Positions 36,030 to 44,101 of a stretch of DNA of 48,019 bases are shown piece by piece (position 1 is the stretch's first letter; each line of letters starts with the position of its first letter). Source of the stretch: Pelagibacteraceae bacterium AG-365-D07 (GTDB lineage: Bacteria > Pseudomonadota > Alphaproteobacteria > Pelagibacterales > Pelagibacteraceae); contig QCGH01000010.1 in NCBI GenBank assembly GCA_003280005.1, positions 1 through 48,019 on the forward strand, given 5' to 3'. The notes under the pieces were generated by a model, which made no database searches, was not told the origin of the DNA, and was given only the letters and a program-made list of their open reading frames with translations. The position numbers and the translations under genes are program-made.

Positions 36030-36700
36030 AATTTGAAGATAAGGGATTTTTGATAAGTAAAAATAAATATAATGAAAATTCTGTAATTGCTGAATTTTTC
36101 AGTGAAAATCATGGTAAAGTAACAGGTCTTATTTTTGGAGCAACTTCAACAAAAATTAAAAATTTTCTATTGATTGGAAATCTATTTAATATTCAATTTA
36201 CTTCAAAAAACCAAAATAGAGCAGGCTACTTTAAAGTAGAAATTGAAAAAATATTTACTCCTTATTATTTAGACGACAAAATAAAGTTAAACTGTATTAT
36301 ATATTCTTTGAATCTTGTAAAACTTCTTACAGTTGAAAATCAATCTAACAAAAAGATATACGCAAAATTATTTAATTTATTTGATCTACTTAACAAAAAT
36401 GATTGGATTAAAAACTTTATTTTTTGGGAGTTGGAAATAATTAAGTTAGTAGGTTATGATATAAATTTTAATGATTATGTTGATAATACTCAATTAAAAA
36501 ATAACTCTTCATATATTGAAACTTTTGATGGAGAAAGAGAAATACCTGTTTTTTTATTAAATCATAATTATGAAAAAATTAATAATAAACAACTTCTTGA
36601 TGGATTAAAAATTGTAGGAGATTTTTTAAACAAATCAGTTCTAATTCCAAACAACATTAATTATCCCTCCTCTAGAACAGAATTTATTAAATTAATTTAA
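36026..36700 (+). CDS. recO: DNA repair protein RecO
   Basis: RecO helps RecA load on SSB-coated single-stranded DNA in the RecFOR pathway. The N-terminal OB fold begins FEDKGFLISKNKYNENSVIAEFFSE and includes HGKVTGLIFGATS. The central helical part contains FIFWELEIIKLVGYDINF, matching RecO, but the zinc-binding cysteines found in some RecO proteins are absent. The length of 224 is slightly short. The assignment also rests on position after rnc. Its stop overlaps the convergent hemB stop by four bases. Confidence 0.88.
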   Translation: MKFEDKGFLISKNKYNENSVIAEFFSENHGKVTGLIFGATSTKIKNFLLIGNLFNIQFTSKNQNRAGYFKVEIEKIFTPYYLDDKIKLNCIIYSLNLVKLLTVENQSNKKIYAKLFNLFDLLNKNDWIKNFIFWELEIIKLVGYDINFNDYVDNTQLKNNSSYIETFDGEREIPVFLLNHNYEKINNKQLLDGLKIVGDFLNKSVLIPNNINYPSSRTEFIKLI

Positions 36701-37686
36701 TCTAATTTTTTTGCAATTTCATTTGCAAAATACGTTATAATTGCATTAGCACCAGCTCGTTTGAAAGAAATTAAACTTTCAATAATAGCATCATCATTAA
36801 TAATTTTTTTTTGTATACCTGATTTTATTAAAGAATACTCCCCTGACACTTGATACGCAAAAATTGGTATTTTAAATTTATTTTTAATGTTTGAAATGAT
36901 ATCAAGATAAGGCATACCTGGTTTTACCATAACTATATCTGCGCCTTCTTTGATATCTAGTGCAACTTCTCTTAAAGCTTCATCAGAGTTTGAAAAATCC
37001 ATTTGATAGTTTTTTTTATCACCTTTTAATCTTGTTTTAGATCCAACAGCATCCCTAAATGGTCCATAAAAATTTGAAGCATATTTGACAGCATATGATA
37101 ATAATTGCACGTTCTTAAAATTATTTTTATCAAGAGCCTTTCTTATTAACCCAATTCTTCCATCCATCATATCAGATGGCGCTATAATATCTGATCCCAT
37201 TTGCGCTTGTAATATCGATTGATCAACTAAAATTTTTATAGTTTCGTCATTTAATACATAATTTTTTTTAATTATTCCATCATGTCCATGAGATGTATAT
37301 GGGTCTAAAGCTACATCAGTCATTAAACCTATTTCATTTTTATATTTCTTTTTAGCTATTCTTAGTGCTTTACATACAAGATTATTTTCGTTTAAAGCTT
37401 CTGTTCCAAATTTATTTTTTTTACTTAAATGTATATTAGGAAAAAAAGCAATCATTGGTATTTTGTTTTTGAGTGCTTTATCAATAACTTTGGTGATCAT
37501 ATCTACCGAATATCTGAATACTCCTGGCATAGTAGATATTTCAATTTTTTTATTTTTACCTTCTTCTAGAAATATAGGTAGTATCAAATCACTAGATGAT
37601 AATTCGTTTTCTCTAACCAATCTTCTTGTCCAACTATATTTTCTATTTCTCCTTAGTCTTAACGATGGATATTTGCCTGTTATCAT
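36697..37686 (-). CDS. hemB: Delta-aminolevulinic acid dehydratase (porphobilinogen synthase)
   Basis: HemB condenses two aminolevulinates to porphobilinogen in heme synthesis. The active-site lysines are Lys201 (SYAVKYASNFYGPFRDA) and Lys255 (IVMVKPGMPYLD). The metal-site segment reads DVALDPYTSHGHDG (124-137), with Asp and Ala where zinc enzymes have cysteines, so this is the Mg2+-dependent type. The length of 329 is normal. It is convergent with recO (four-base overlap of stops) and divergent from the oxygenase gene with 70 bases between starts. Confidence 0.97.
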   Translation of the reverse strand: MITGKYPSLRLRRNRKYSWTRRLVRENELSSSDLILPIFLEEGKNKKIEISTMPGVFRYSVDMITKVIDKALKNKIPMIAFFPNIHLSKKNKFGTEALNENNLVCKALRIAKKKYKNEIGLMTDVALDPYTSHGHDGIIKKNYVLNDETIKILVDQSILQAQMGSDIIAPSDMMDGRIGLIRKALDKNNFKNVQLLSYAVKYASNFYGPFRDAVGSKTRLKGDKKNYQMDFSNSDEALREVALDIKEGADIVMVKPGMPYLDIISNIKNKFKIPIFAYQVSGEYSLIKSGIQKKIINDDAIIESLISFKRAGANAIITYFANEIAKKLD

Positions 37687-37727
37687 ATTATTTATATATT
37701 TAATTATGCGACAAAAGTTATATATAC

Positions 37728-37733
37728 TATAAT
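37728..37733 (+). promoter_or_regulatory. Candidate -10 element for the oxygenase-rpiB-glyA run
   Basis: TATAAT at 37728-37733 in the 70-base hemB/oxygenase divergent gap would start transcription about 16 bases before the ATG at 37757. No good -35 hexamer is visible; TGCGAC at 37707-37712 is the closest, at a short 15-base spacing. Chance occurrence is possible in this AT-rich gap. Confidence 0.3.
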
Positions 37734-37756
37734 AATTTTTGAGCTATTAAAATTTT

Positions 37757-38347
37757 ATGCTACTAAACTTTAACGATTTTCAAAAACAAGATATTTCTTT
37801 TAACATTTCTGAATTAAGAAATGCTTGTAATGAGGTTTTAAAGATCAAAGGTTTTGATGCTAGCCTAGGTATACCTCATTTCTCAGGAATTTCACTTAAT
37901 CAGATTCCAGGAGACCCTAATTCAATAAAGGGAAATAATATAAGAGGTGTTTTTTGGACAAAGCCAGATTCATCAGGAAAAGAAGTAGTTAGAGACACTA
38001 AAATTGATGAAAGCAAATATACAGAATTTATAGATGAATATAAAAAAACTTATTTTAAAGAAGTTTACGATCAACTTTCAAAAAAATTTAAATTAGGTAG
38101 AGTTAGATTGCTTCTTAAAGAACCAAGATCAACTCTAAGTTGGCATAGGGATCCAGAGCCAAGATTGCACATACCTATTTATACAAATCCCGGGGCAATT
38201 ATGGTGATAGACCATATTGCTAAACACATGCCAGCAGATGGATCTGTATGGATTACAAACAACACAAAGTATCACAATGCATTTAATGGTGGAGAAGAAA
38301 ATAGAGTTCATCTTGTTGCGTGTGTACTAGATTATAAATTTAATTGA
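37757..38347 (+). CDS. Aspartyl/asparaginyl beta-hydroxylase-like 2-oxoglutarate oxygenase
   Basis: The 196-residue protein has a double-stranded beta-helix oxygenase pattern. LSWHRDPEPRLHIPI contains His130-x-Asp132, and KYHNAFNGGEENRVHLV contains the distal His173 and an arginine (Arg183) placed to bind 2-oxoglutarate. This matches the Asp/Asn beta-hydroxylase family, small members of which I recall from marine bacteria and their phages. The N-terminal half has no recognisable feature. Neither the substrate nor enzymatic activity can be stated. The TGA overlaps the TTG start of rpiB by four bases, so the genes are coupled, but no functional link to rpiB or glyA is obvious. Confidence 0.8.
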   Translation: MLLNFNDFQKQDISFNISELRNACNEVLKIKGFDASLGIPHFSGISLNQIPGDPNSIKGNNIRGVFWTKPDSSGKEVVRDTKIDESKYTEFIDEYKKTYFKEVYDQLSKKFKLGRVRLLLKEPRSTLSWHRDPEPRLHIPIYTNPGAIMVIDHIAKHMPADGSVWITNNTKYHNAFNGGEENRVHLVACVLDYKFN

Positions 38348-38769
38348 AAAAAATAGTTTTAGCCTCTGATCACGCTGGATACTCTTTAAAAGAACTTTTA
38401 AAGAAGTTTTTACTAAAAAAAAATTATTTAGTAAAAGATGTTGGAACCACAAATCAAGATAAAGTAGATTATCCAGATTTTGCACATAAATTATCTAAAA
38501 TAATCAAATCTAAAAAATATACTATTGGGGTTTTAGTATGTGGATCCGGACAAGGTATGATTATGGCAGCAAATAAACATAAAAATATACGTGCCGCATT
38601 GTGCTATAATGTAAAATCAACAAAATTATCTCGATTGCATAATGATGCAAATGTTATTACATTAGGGTCAAGACTGATTTCAAAGAAAAATGCATTAAAA
38701 TATTTAAATATTTTTTTGAAAACTAAGTTTGAAGGTGGTAGACACAAAAAAAGAATTAGGAAAATTTAA
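38344..38769 (+). CDS. rpiB: Ribose-5-phosphate isomerase B
   Basis: RpiB interconverts ribose 5-phosphate and ribulose 5-phosphate. The N-terminus reads KKIVLASDHAGYSLKELLKK. The catalytic cysteine lies in VLVCGSGQGMIMAANKHK (family CGTGxGM; here Ser replaces Thr). LHNDANVITLGSRLI is conserved. The length of 141 is typical. The start is TTG at 38344, within TTGA overlapping the oxygenase stop. No ATG fits the family N-terminus. glyA begins at the base after its stop, the usual alphaproteobacterial order rpiB-glyA-nrdR-ribD. Confidence 0.93.
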   Translation: MKKIVLASDHAGYSLKELLKKFLLKKNYLVKDVGTTNQDKVDYPDFAHKLSKIIKSKKYTIGVLVCGSGQGMIMAANKHKNIRAALCYNVKSTKLSRLHNDANVITLGSRLISKKNALKYLNIFLKTKFEGGRHKKRIRKI

Positions 38770-40083
38770 ATGTCAAAAGAGAGAAATTATATAAATAATC
38801 AGTATCAGGATTTCTTTGAAAAGAGCCTTTTAGATATTGATCCAGATATACACAAAGCTATAAATGACGAATTAAAAAGACAGCAAAGTCATATTGAACT
38901 AATTGCATCAGAAAATATAGTTTCACAAGCCGTTCTTGAAGCTCAAGGTTCTGTTTTAACAAATAAATATGCTGAAGGTTATTCTGGAAAAAGATATTAT
39001 AATGGATGTGCTTACGTAGACGTCGCAGAAAATTTAGCAAATGAAAGGTTGAAAAAATTATTTAATTGCAAATTTGCAAATTCACAACCACATTCTGGAG
39101 CACAAGCAAATGGCGCAGTATTTTTAGCAATTCTAAATCCTGGAGATACATTTATGGGTATGAGTTTAAATTCAGGTGGTCATATTACTCATGGTTTAAA
39201 AATAGCTATGTCAGGTAAATGGTTTAATGCAATTGGTTATGATGTAGATAAAAAATCTGAATTAATTGATTATGACAACGTCGAGAAACTTGCGTTAGAA
39301 CATAAACCAAAATTAATAATTGCAGGTGGAAGTGCTTATTCAAGAGTAATCGATTTTAAAAGATTTAGAGAAATAGCAGACAAAGTAGGAGCCTACCTTA
39401 TGGTTGATATGGCACATTTTTCTGGATTAGTTGCTGGAAAAGGTTATCCAAATCCAGTTGATTATGCACATGTTGTTACTTCAACCACTCATAAAGTATT
39501 TAGAAGTGCAAGAGGTGGGATTATTTTAACAAATCACGAAGATCTTGCTAAAAAAATAAATACGGCTGTATTTCCAGGATACCAAGGTGGACCATTGATG
39601 CACATTATTGCTGCTAAAGCAGTAGGTTTCCTAGAAGCTTTAAAACCAGAATTTCAAACTTACATAAAAACTGTTTTATCAAATGCAAAAATTTTAAGTG
39701 AAACTTTAATAAACAATGGTTTTAAAATTTATTCAGGAGGTACAGATACTCATCTTATGTTAGTTGATCTAAGACCATTTAATGTCAAAGGAAATTTAGC
39801 AGCAGAAAGTTTAGATAGAGCAAATATAACATGTAACAAAAATGGTATACCATTTGATACAGAGAGCCCTATGGTAACATCAGGTATCAGACTAGGCACA
39901 CAAGCCGCAACAACAAGAGGTTTTGGATTAGAAGAATTTAGAAAAGTTGGTAATTTAATTACAAAAACCATTAAAGGCCTTTCTGAAAATCCTGAAAATA
40001 ATTCTAAAATTGAAAAAGAAGTACAAGAAGAAGTAATTGAATTGTGTTCAAAATTTCCGATTTATAAAAACTTAAGGAAATAA
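38770..40083 (+). CDS. glyA: Serine hydroxymethyltransferase
   Basis: GlyA converts serine and tetrahydrofolate to glycine and methylene-tetrahydrofolate, reversibly. The PLP lysine lies in [17 protein letters not shown] (about residue 245). [42 protein letters not shown] and [13 protein letters not shown] are all conserved. The length of 437 is normal. There is no gap to rpiB or nrdR, so no room for a glycine riboswitch. Its substrates connect it to the sarcosine oxidase operon, which also makes glycine and methylene-tetrahydrofolate, although the two loci are about 13 kb apart. Confidence 0.98.
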   Translation: MSKERNYINNQYQDFFEKSLLDIDPDIHKAINDELKRQQSHIELIASENIVSQAVLEAQGSVLTNKYAEGYSGKRYYNGCAYVDVAENLANERLKKLFNCKFANSQPHSGAQANGAVFLAILNPGDTFMGMSLNSGGHITHGLKIAMSGKWFNAIGYDVDKKSELIDYDNVEKLALEHKPKLIIAGGSAYSRVIDFKRFREIADKVGAYLMVDMAHFSGLVAGKGYPNPVDYAHVVTSTTHKVFRSARGGIILTNHEDLAKKINTAVFPGYQGGPLMHIIAAKAVGFLEALKPEFQTYIKTVLSNAKILSETLINNGFKIYSGGTDTHLMLVDLRPFNVKGNLAAESLDRANITCNKNGIPFDTESPMVTSGIRLGTQAATTRGFGLEEFRKVGNLITKTIKGLSENPENNSKIEKEVQEEVIELCSKFPIYKNLRK

Positions 40084-40542
40084 ATGATTTGTCCATGTGA
40101 AAAAAAAGGGGAGACATCGGTTGTAGACTCTCGACCAACAGAAGATGGTACTGCAATAAGAAGAAGAAGATTATGTAGCTGCGGTGAAAGATTTACAACG
40201 TTTGAAAGGATTCAGTATAGAGAAATAATGGTAATAAAAAAAAATGGAAGAAAATCCCCCTTTGATAGAGATAAACTTTCCAAATCTATTTATATAGCTT
40301 TAAAAAAACGACCAATAGACACCGATACTATAGAGAAGTTTATTACCAAAATATCTAGATCATTAGAGGAGCTGGGACAAAATGAAATCTCATCAAACAC
40401 TATAGGCACAATGGTAATGGATGCTTTAAAAAATCTTGATCCTGTAGCCTATGTTCGCTTTGCTTCAGTTTATAGAAATTTTAGAGAAGAGAAAGATTTT
40501 GTAACTTTCGTAGACAGAATAGATGTCTATAAAAAAAGATAA
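40084..40542 (+). CDS. nrdR: Transcriptional repressor NrdR with CxC zinc knuckles
   Basis: NrdR represses ribonucleotide reductase genes in response to ATP/dATP bound by its ATP-cone domain. The [16 protein letters not shown] block (15-30), [11 protein letters not shown], the ATP cone beginning [18 protein letters not shown], and [13 protein letters not shown] are conserved. At 152 residues the length is normal. The zinc ribbon differs: normal CPFC near residue 3 is CPC (Cys3, Cys5) and normal CPAC is CSC (Cys31, Cys33). The second change involves loss of a residue. Four cysteines remain but with tighter spacing. It lies between glyA and ribD, which overlaps its end by 20 bases. Confidence 0.94.
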   Translation: MICPCEKKGETSVVDSRPTEDGTAIRRRRLCSCGERFTTFERIQYREIMVIKKNGRKSPFDRDKLSKSIYIALKKRPIDTDTIEKFITKISRSLEELGQNEISSNTIGTMVMDALKNLDPVAYVRFASVYRNFREEKDFVTFVDRIDVYKKR

Positions 40543-41608
40543 TTATTTCATCAGTCTTGCTAATAATTTAGCTAAAAATTCATTAGGATATACAGGTCCA
40601 AATCCTTCTGTGGGCGCAGTTATTGTAAAGAACAATGAAGTTATTTCGTTTGGCACTACCGATTTTTCAGGTAGACCTCATGCAGAAGTTATTTCATTAA
40701 ATAAATTATCTAAAAAAAATAAAAAAAATTCAACAATTTATGTATCACTCGAACCTTGCTCGCATTATGGAAAAACGCCCCCTTGTGTAAATAAAATTAT
40801 CAGTTCTAAATTAAAAAGAGTAGTCTATTCTATAAATGATTTAGATCCACGAACATCAGGAAAGTCATTGAATATTTTAAAGTCAAGTAAAATTAAAGTC
40901 AAAAAAAACTTATTAAAAAAAAATAGCAAACTTATTTATAAATCTTACTTCTATTCAAAAAAAAATCATAAACCATATTTATTTGGCAAACTCGCAGTAT
41001 CAAAAGATTATTATCTAAAAGATAAAAAAAATTTTTACATCACAAACAGATTTTCATTAAAAACAGCTCATATATTAAGAAGTAGGGTTAATTGTATTTT
41101 AACAACATCAAAAACCATTAATCAAGACAACCCAAAGCTAAATTGCAGAATTGAAGGTTTGGAAAATAAATCTCCATTCGTTGCTATAATTGATAGAAAG
41201 TTAGATATAAAGAAAAATTCATATATAATTAATAACGCAAAAAATAATAAAACGTTTTTATTTTATAATACTGCCAACAATAAAAAAATTAAATATTTGA
41301 AATCAAAAAAGATAAAACTAGTCAAAGTTCCATTAAACAAAAAGAATCTTGACTTTAATTTTATTTTAAAAAATTTATATAATAATGAAGTTTCTAGTAT
41401 TTTAGTTGAAGGAGGAAAATCATTAACTCGTTCATTATTAAATAATAATTACTTTAATGAGTTTTATTTATTTATATCTTCTAAAAAGTTAAAAAATAAG
41501 GGTTTAATGAAAATGGAGCACATAAAATCAAGCTTATTAAGCAAATTTAAATATTATAAATTAAATGAAACTTATCTGGAAGAAGATCAATTAATACACT
41601 ATTTCTAA
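40523..41608 (+). CDS. ribD: Riboflavin biosynthesis deaminase/reductase RibD
   Basis: RibD deaminates and then reduces the pyrimidine intermediate formed after GTP cyclohydrolase II. The N-terminal deaminase domain (about 1-145) has [24 protein letters not shown] and the zinc-binding [15 protein letters not shown]. The C-terminal reductase domain (about 150-361) has [29 protein letters not shown] and [15 protein letters not shown]. The length of 361 is normal. The ATG lies within nrdR (20-base overlap). No FMN riboswitch could fit upstream. ribE follows after three bases. Confidence 0.95.
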   Translation: MSIKKDNYFISLANNLAKNSLGYTGPNPSVGAVIVKNNEVISFGTTDFSGRPHAEVISLNKLSKKNKKNSTIYVSLEPCSHYGKTPPCVNKIISSKLKRVVYSINDLDPRTSGKSLNILKSSKIKVKKNLLKKNSKLIYKSYFYSKKNHKPYLFGKLAVSKDYYLKDKKNFYITNRFSLKTAHILRSRVNCILTTSKTINQDNPKLNCRIEGLENKSPFVAIIDRKLDIKKNSYIINNAKNNKTFLFYNTANNKKIKYLKSKKIKLVKVPLNKKNLDFNFILKNLYNNEVSSILVEGGKSLTRSLLNNNYFNEFYLFISSKKLKNKGLMKMEHIKSSLLSKFKYYKLNETYLEEDQLIHYF

Positions 41609-41611
41609 TAT

Positions 41612-42196
41612 ATGTTTAACGGTATAATTTTTAATAATGGCAAAGTAAAAAAAATTTTAGTTACAAATAAAGGTAAATCATTATTTATTTTTTCTAAATT
41701 GCCGCTGACAAAAAAAAATATTGGCATGTCAATTGCATGTGATGGCGTGTGCTTAACTCTAGTATCAGTAAAAAAAGGGATATTAGAATTTTATCTTTTA
41801 AATGAAACTATTAATAGATCCAAATTTAAATATCTTAAAGTAGGGGATTCTATAAATTTAGAACTACCTTTAAAATACGGTCAAGATATTTCCGGACATA
41901 TATGCCAGGGCCATATCGATACTACTTCAAAAATAGTAAGTATATCTAAAAAAGGCTCATCGAGGGTTTTAGAATTTGAAGTAAATAAAAAATATAAAAA
42001 AGTTCTAATAGAGAAAGCTTCTATTTTGATAAATGGTGTATCATTAACAATATCAAAAATTACAAAAAAAGGATTTCAAGTTTGGCTTATACCTCATACT
42101 TTGAAATTAACTAATTTGTCAAATATAAAAATTAATACTGTTGTAAATATTGAATTTGATATTTTGTCAAAATATGTAAAAAACTATATTTCATGA
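41612..42196 (+). CDS. ribE: Riboflavin synthase alpha chain
   Basis: Riboflavin synthase dismutates two lumazine molecules to riboflavin. The start MFNGIIFNNGKVKK is the family signature, and the two lumazine-binding halves are visible: IACDGVCLTLVS with LNLELPLKYGQDISGHICQGH in the first region, and SILINGVSLTISKI with LIPHTLKLTNL in the second. The length of 194 is typical. The protein is sometimes named RibC in other species. It overlaps ribBX by four bases. Its substrate is made by RibH, encoded just downstream. Confidence 0.94.
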   Translation: MFNGIIFNNGKVKKILVTNKGKSLFIFSKLPLTKKNIGMSIACDGVCLTLVSVKKGILEFYLLNETINRSKFKYLKVGDSINLELPLKYGQDISGHICQGHIDTTSKIVSISKKGSSRVLEFEVNKKYKKVLIEKASILINGVSLTISKITKKGFQVWLIPHTLKLTNLSNIKINTVVNIEFDILSKYVKNYIS

Positions 42197-43293
42197 CTAA
42201 ACTAAAATTCAATACTATTGAAACCATTATATCAGATGCAAAAAAAGGCAAAATGTACATTTTGGTTGATGACGAAAATAGAGAAAATGAAGGTGATTTA
42301 ATTTTTTCAGCAAAAGACGTTAATGCAGAAAAAATTAATTTTATGGCAAAACATGGTAGAGGACTGATTTGTCTTGCATTAGATTCTTATCAAGCAAAAA
42401 AACTTAATTTAAATTATATGTCACCAAAAAATGAGTCTAGAAATCAGACTGCATTTACAGTATCAATTGAGGCAAAAAAAGGAATTTCAACTGGAATTTC
42501 TGCAAAAGACAGAGCAACTACGATTAAAGTTGCTACGAAACCAAATGTTTCTAAAAAAGATATTGTTTCTCCAGGCCATGTATTTCCAATTGTGGCTAAA
42601 GATGGAGGTGTATTAATAAGAGCAGGTCACACTGAAGCTTCAGTTGACATATCAAAATTAGCAAATAAAAATCCATCGGCTGTAATTTGTGAAATTATGA
42701 ATGAAGATGGATCTATGGCAAAACGTGATGATCTAATTAATTTTGCAAGAAGACACAAACTCTCAATCGGGAAAATTGAAGACTTGATTGCATATAGATT
42801 AAAAAAAGAAAATTTTATTAAGCTAAAAAAATCCTCAGACATAATTTTAGGAGATCAAAAATTTAAAATAAAAATTTTTGAAAATATTATTGATGGTTCC
42901 GAACATTTTGCTTTAATCAAAGGTAAACTGAATAGAAATATTATACCAAGGGTTAGGGTAATATCATCAAATATTGTTCAGAATTATCTTTTAGGAAACA
43001 AAATTCCAAATTCTTTTAATCAAACAGTTGCGTATTTTAAAAAGTTTAAAAGTTGTATTCTTGTTTTTATAAAAGACCCTAATTTGAAATCAGTTTCAGC
43101 AACTTTGAAAGATTATCAAAATAAAAAATATTATAAAAAAGGTAAAGATAAATTAATCAGAAATTATGGACTTGGTGCCCAAATTCTAAAAAATTTACAG
43201 GTTAAGAAAATGATTTTAGTTACAAAATCAAGAAAGAAGGTTATAGGTTTAGAAGGTTATAATTTATCAATTACCAAGCAAGAGATTATATGA
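42193..43293 (+). CDS. ribB: 3,4-dihydroxy-2-butanone 4-phosphate synthase fused to a degenerate RibA domain
   Basis: Residues 1-205 form an intact RibB, which makes the four-carbon precursor of lumazine from ribulose 5-phosphate: LVDDENRENEGDLIF, HGRGLICLAL, SPGHVFPIVAKDGGVLIRAG (spans the phosphate site) and HTEASVDISKLA. Residues 210-366 align with GTP cyclohydrolase II only weakly. The cysteines of the zinc site and the HSECLTGD and RCDCG motifs are absent, while the C-terminal GLGAQILKNL and KVIGLEGYNLSI echo RibA. This matches the RibBX type described in proteobacteria, where the X domain lacks cyclohydrolase activity. The genuine first enzyme must be encoded elsewhere. Confidence 0.93.
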   Translation: MTKLKFNTIETIISDAKKGKMYILVDDENRENEGDLIFSAKDVNAEKINFMAKHGRGLICLALDSYQAKKLNLNYMSPKNESRNQTAFTVSIEAKKGISTGISAKDRATTIKVATKPNVSKKDIVSPGHVFPIVAKDGGVLIRAGHTEASVDISKLANKNPSAVICEIMNEDGSMAKRDDLINFARRHKLSIGKIEDLIAYRLKKENFIKLKKSSDIILGDQKFKIKIFENIIDGSEHFALIKGKLNRNIIPRVRVISSNIVQNYLLGNKIPNSFNQTVAYFKKFKSCILVFIKDPNLKSVSATLKDYQNKKYYKKGKDKLIRNYGLGAQILKNLQVKKMILVTKSRKKVIGLEGYNLSITKQEII

Positions 43294-43694
43294 AAATTTG
43301 CATAGTTGTTTCAGATTATTATAAAGAAATATCAGACAATTTACTTAAAGGTTCCATTAAAGAACTTAAAAAAAATGGATATAAAAAAATAATGATTAAA
43401 AAAGTATCTGGAGCCTTTGAAATACCTATTACAATATCCCAAAATATAAAAAAATTTCACGCATTTATAGCATTAGGTTGCATTATAAAGGGTCAGACAG
43501 ATCACTATTATTTTATATCACAAGCTGTAACTAATGGATTAATGGATTTAAGTATTAAATTTAAAAAACCAGTAGGTTTTGGAGTACTTACTTGTAAAAA
43601 TTTAAAACAAGCTAAATTTAGAGCATCACTATCAAAAAAAAATAAGGGAAGAGAAGTTGCTTTAGGAGTTATTTCAATTTTAAAAAACAAATGA
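43290..43694 (+). CDS. ribH: 6,7-dimethyl-8-ribityllumazine synthase
   Basis: RibH joins the RibB product with the RibD-pathway aminopyrimidine to make lumazine, the substrate of RibE. VSGAFEIPITISQN, FIALGCIIKGQTDHYYFI (with the catalytic His) and VGFGVLTCKNLKQAKFRA are conserved. At 134 residues it is on the short side, with a trimmed N-terminus. It overlaps ribBX by four bases and nusB by four bases, placing ribD, ribE, ribBX and ribH in one run. Confidence 0.95.
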   Translation: MKICIVVSDYYKEISDNLLKGSIKELKKNGYKKIMIKKVSGAFEIPITISQNIKKFHAFIALGCIIKGQTDHYYFISQAVTNGLMDLSIKFKKPVGFGVLTCKNLKQAKFRASLSKKNKGREVALGVISILKNK

Positions 43695-44101
43695 AATTAA
43701 ATTTTACACCAGCAAAGAATCCAAGAGTTTTAATCATTCAAAAAGTTTATGGTCAAGTGGTTAATAATGATCAAAAAATTATTTTCGAAAAACATAGGTT
43801 CAAAAAGTTTATTAAAGATGTAGTTCTTGGAACAATTGAAAGATCCGATATTATAAACCAAGAAATAAAAAATTTAGAAAATAATTTTAATTTAAAAAAC
43901 TTAGATGATATTTTTAAAATTATTATACAATGTGCAATTTTTGAATTAATGTTTAAGCCTAGTTTATCTAAAAAAATAATTATTAAGGAATATTTAAATG
44001 TTTCAAACTTTTTTTTAAATAATTCACAAACTAAATATTTAAACGCAATTCTAGATAATCTATCAAAAAAAATTCAAAATGAACGAGCTAAAAATAATTA
44101 A
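43691..44101 (+). CDS. nusB: Transcription antitermination factor NusB
   Basis: NusB binds the boxA element of rRNA leader transcripts together with S10 and promotes antitermination. The protein of 136 residues is all-helical. It carries NPRVLIIQKVYGQ at the N-terminus, IIIQCAIFELMF in the centre, and KKIIIKEYLNVSNFF with the C-terminal KYLNAILDNLSKKI. Divergence is high and Lys/Asn content great, but motifs and the position between ribH and thiL, as in many proteobacteria, make the call firm. thiL overlaps its end by 23 bases. Confidence 0.91.
   Translation: MKLNFTPAKNPRVLIIQKVYGQVVNNDQKIIFEKHRFKKFIKDVVLGTIERSDIINQEIKNLENNFNLKNLDDIFKIIIQCAIFELMFKPSLSKKIIIKEYLNVSNFFLNNSQTKYLNAILDNLSKKIQNERAKNN

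Noticed and set aside
38740-38790. Possible glycine riboswitch before glyA
   Set aside because: rpiB and glyA are directly adjacent with no leader sequence.
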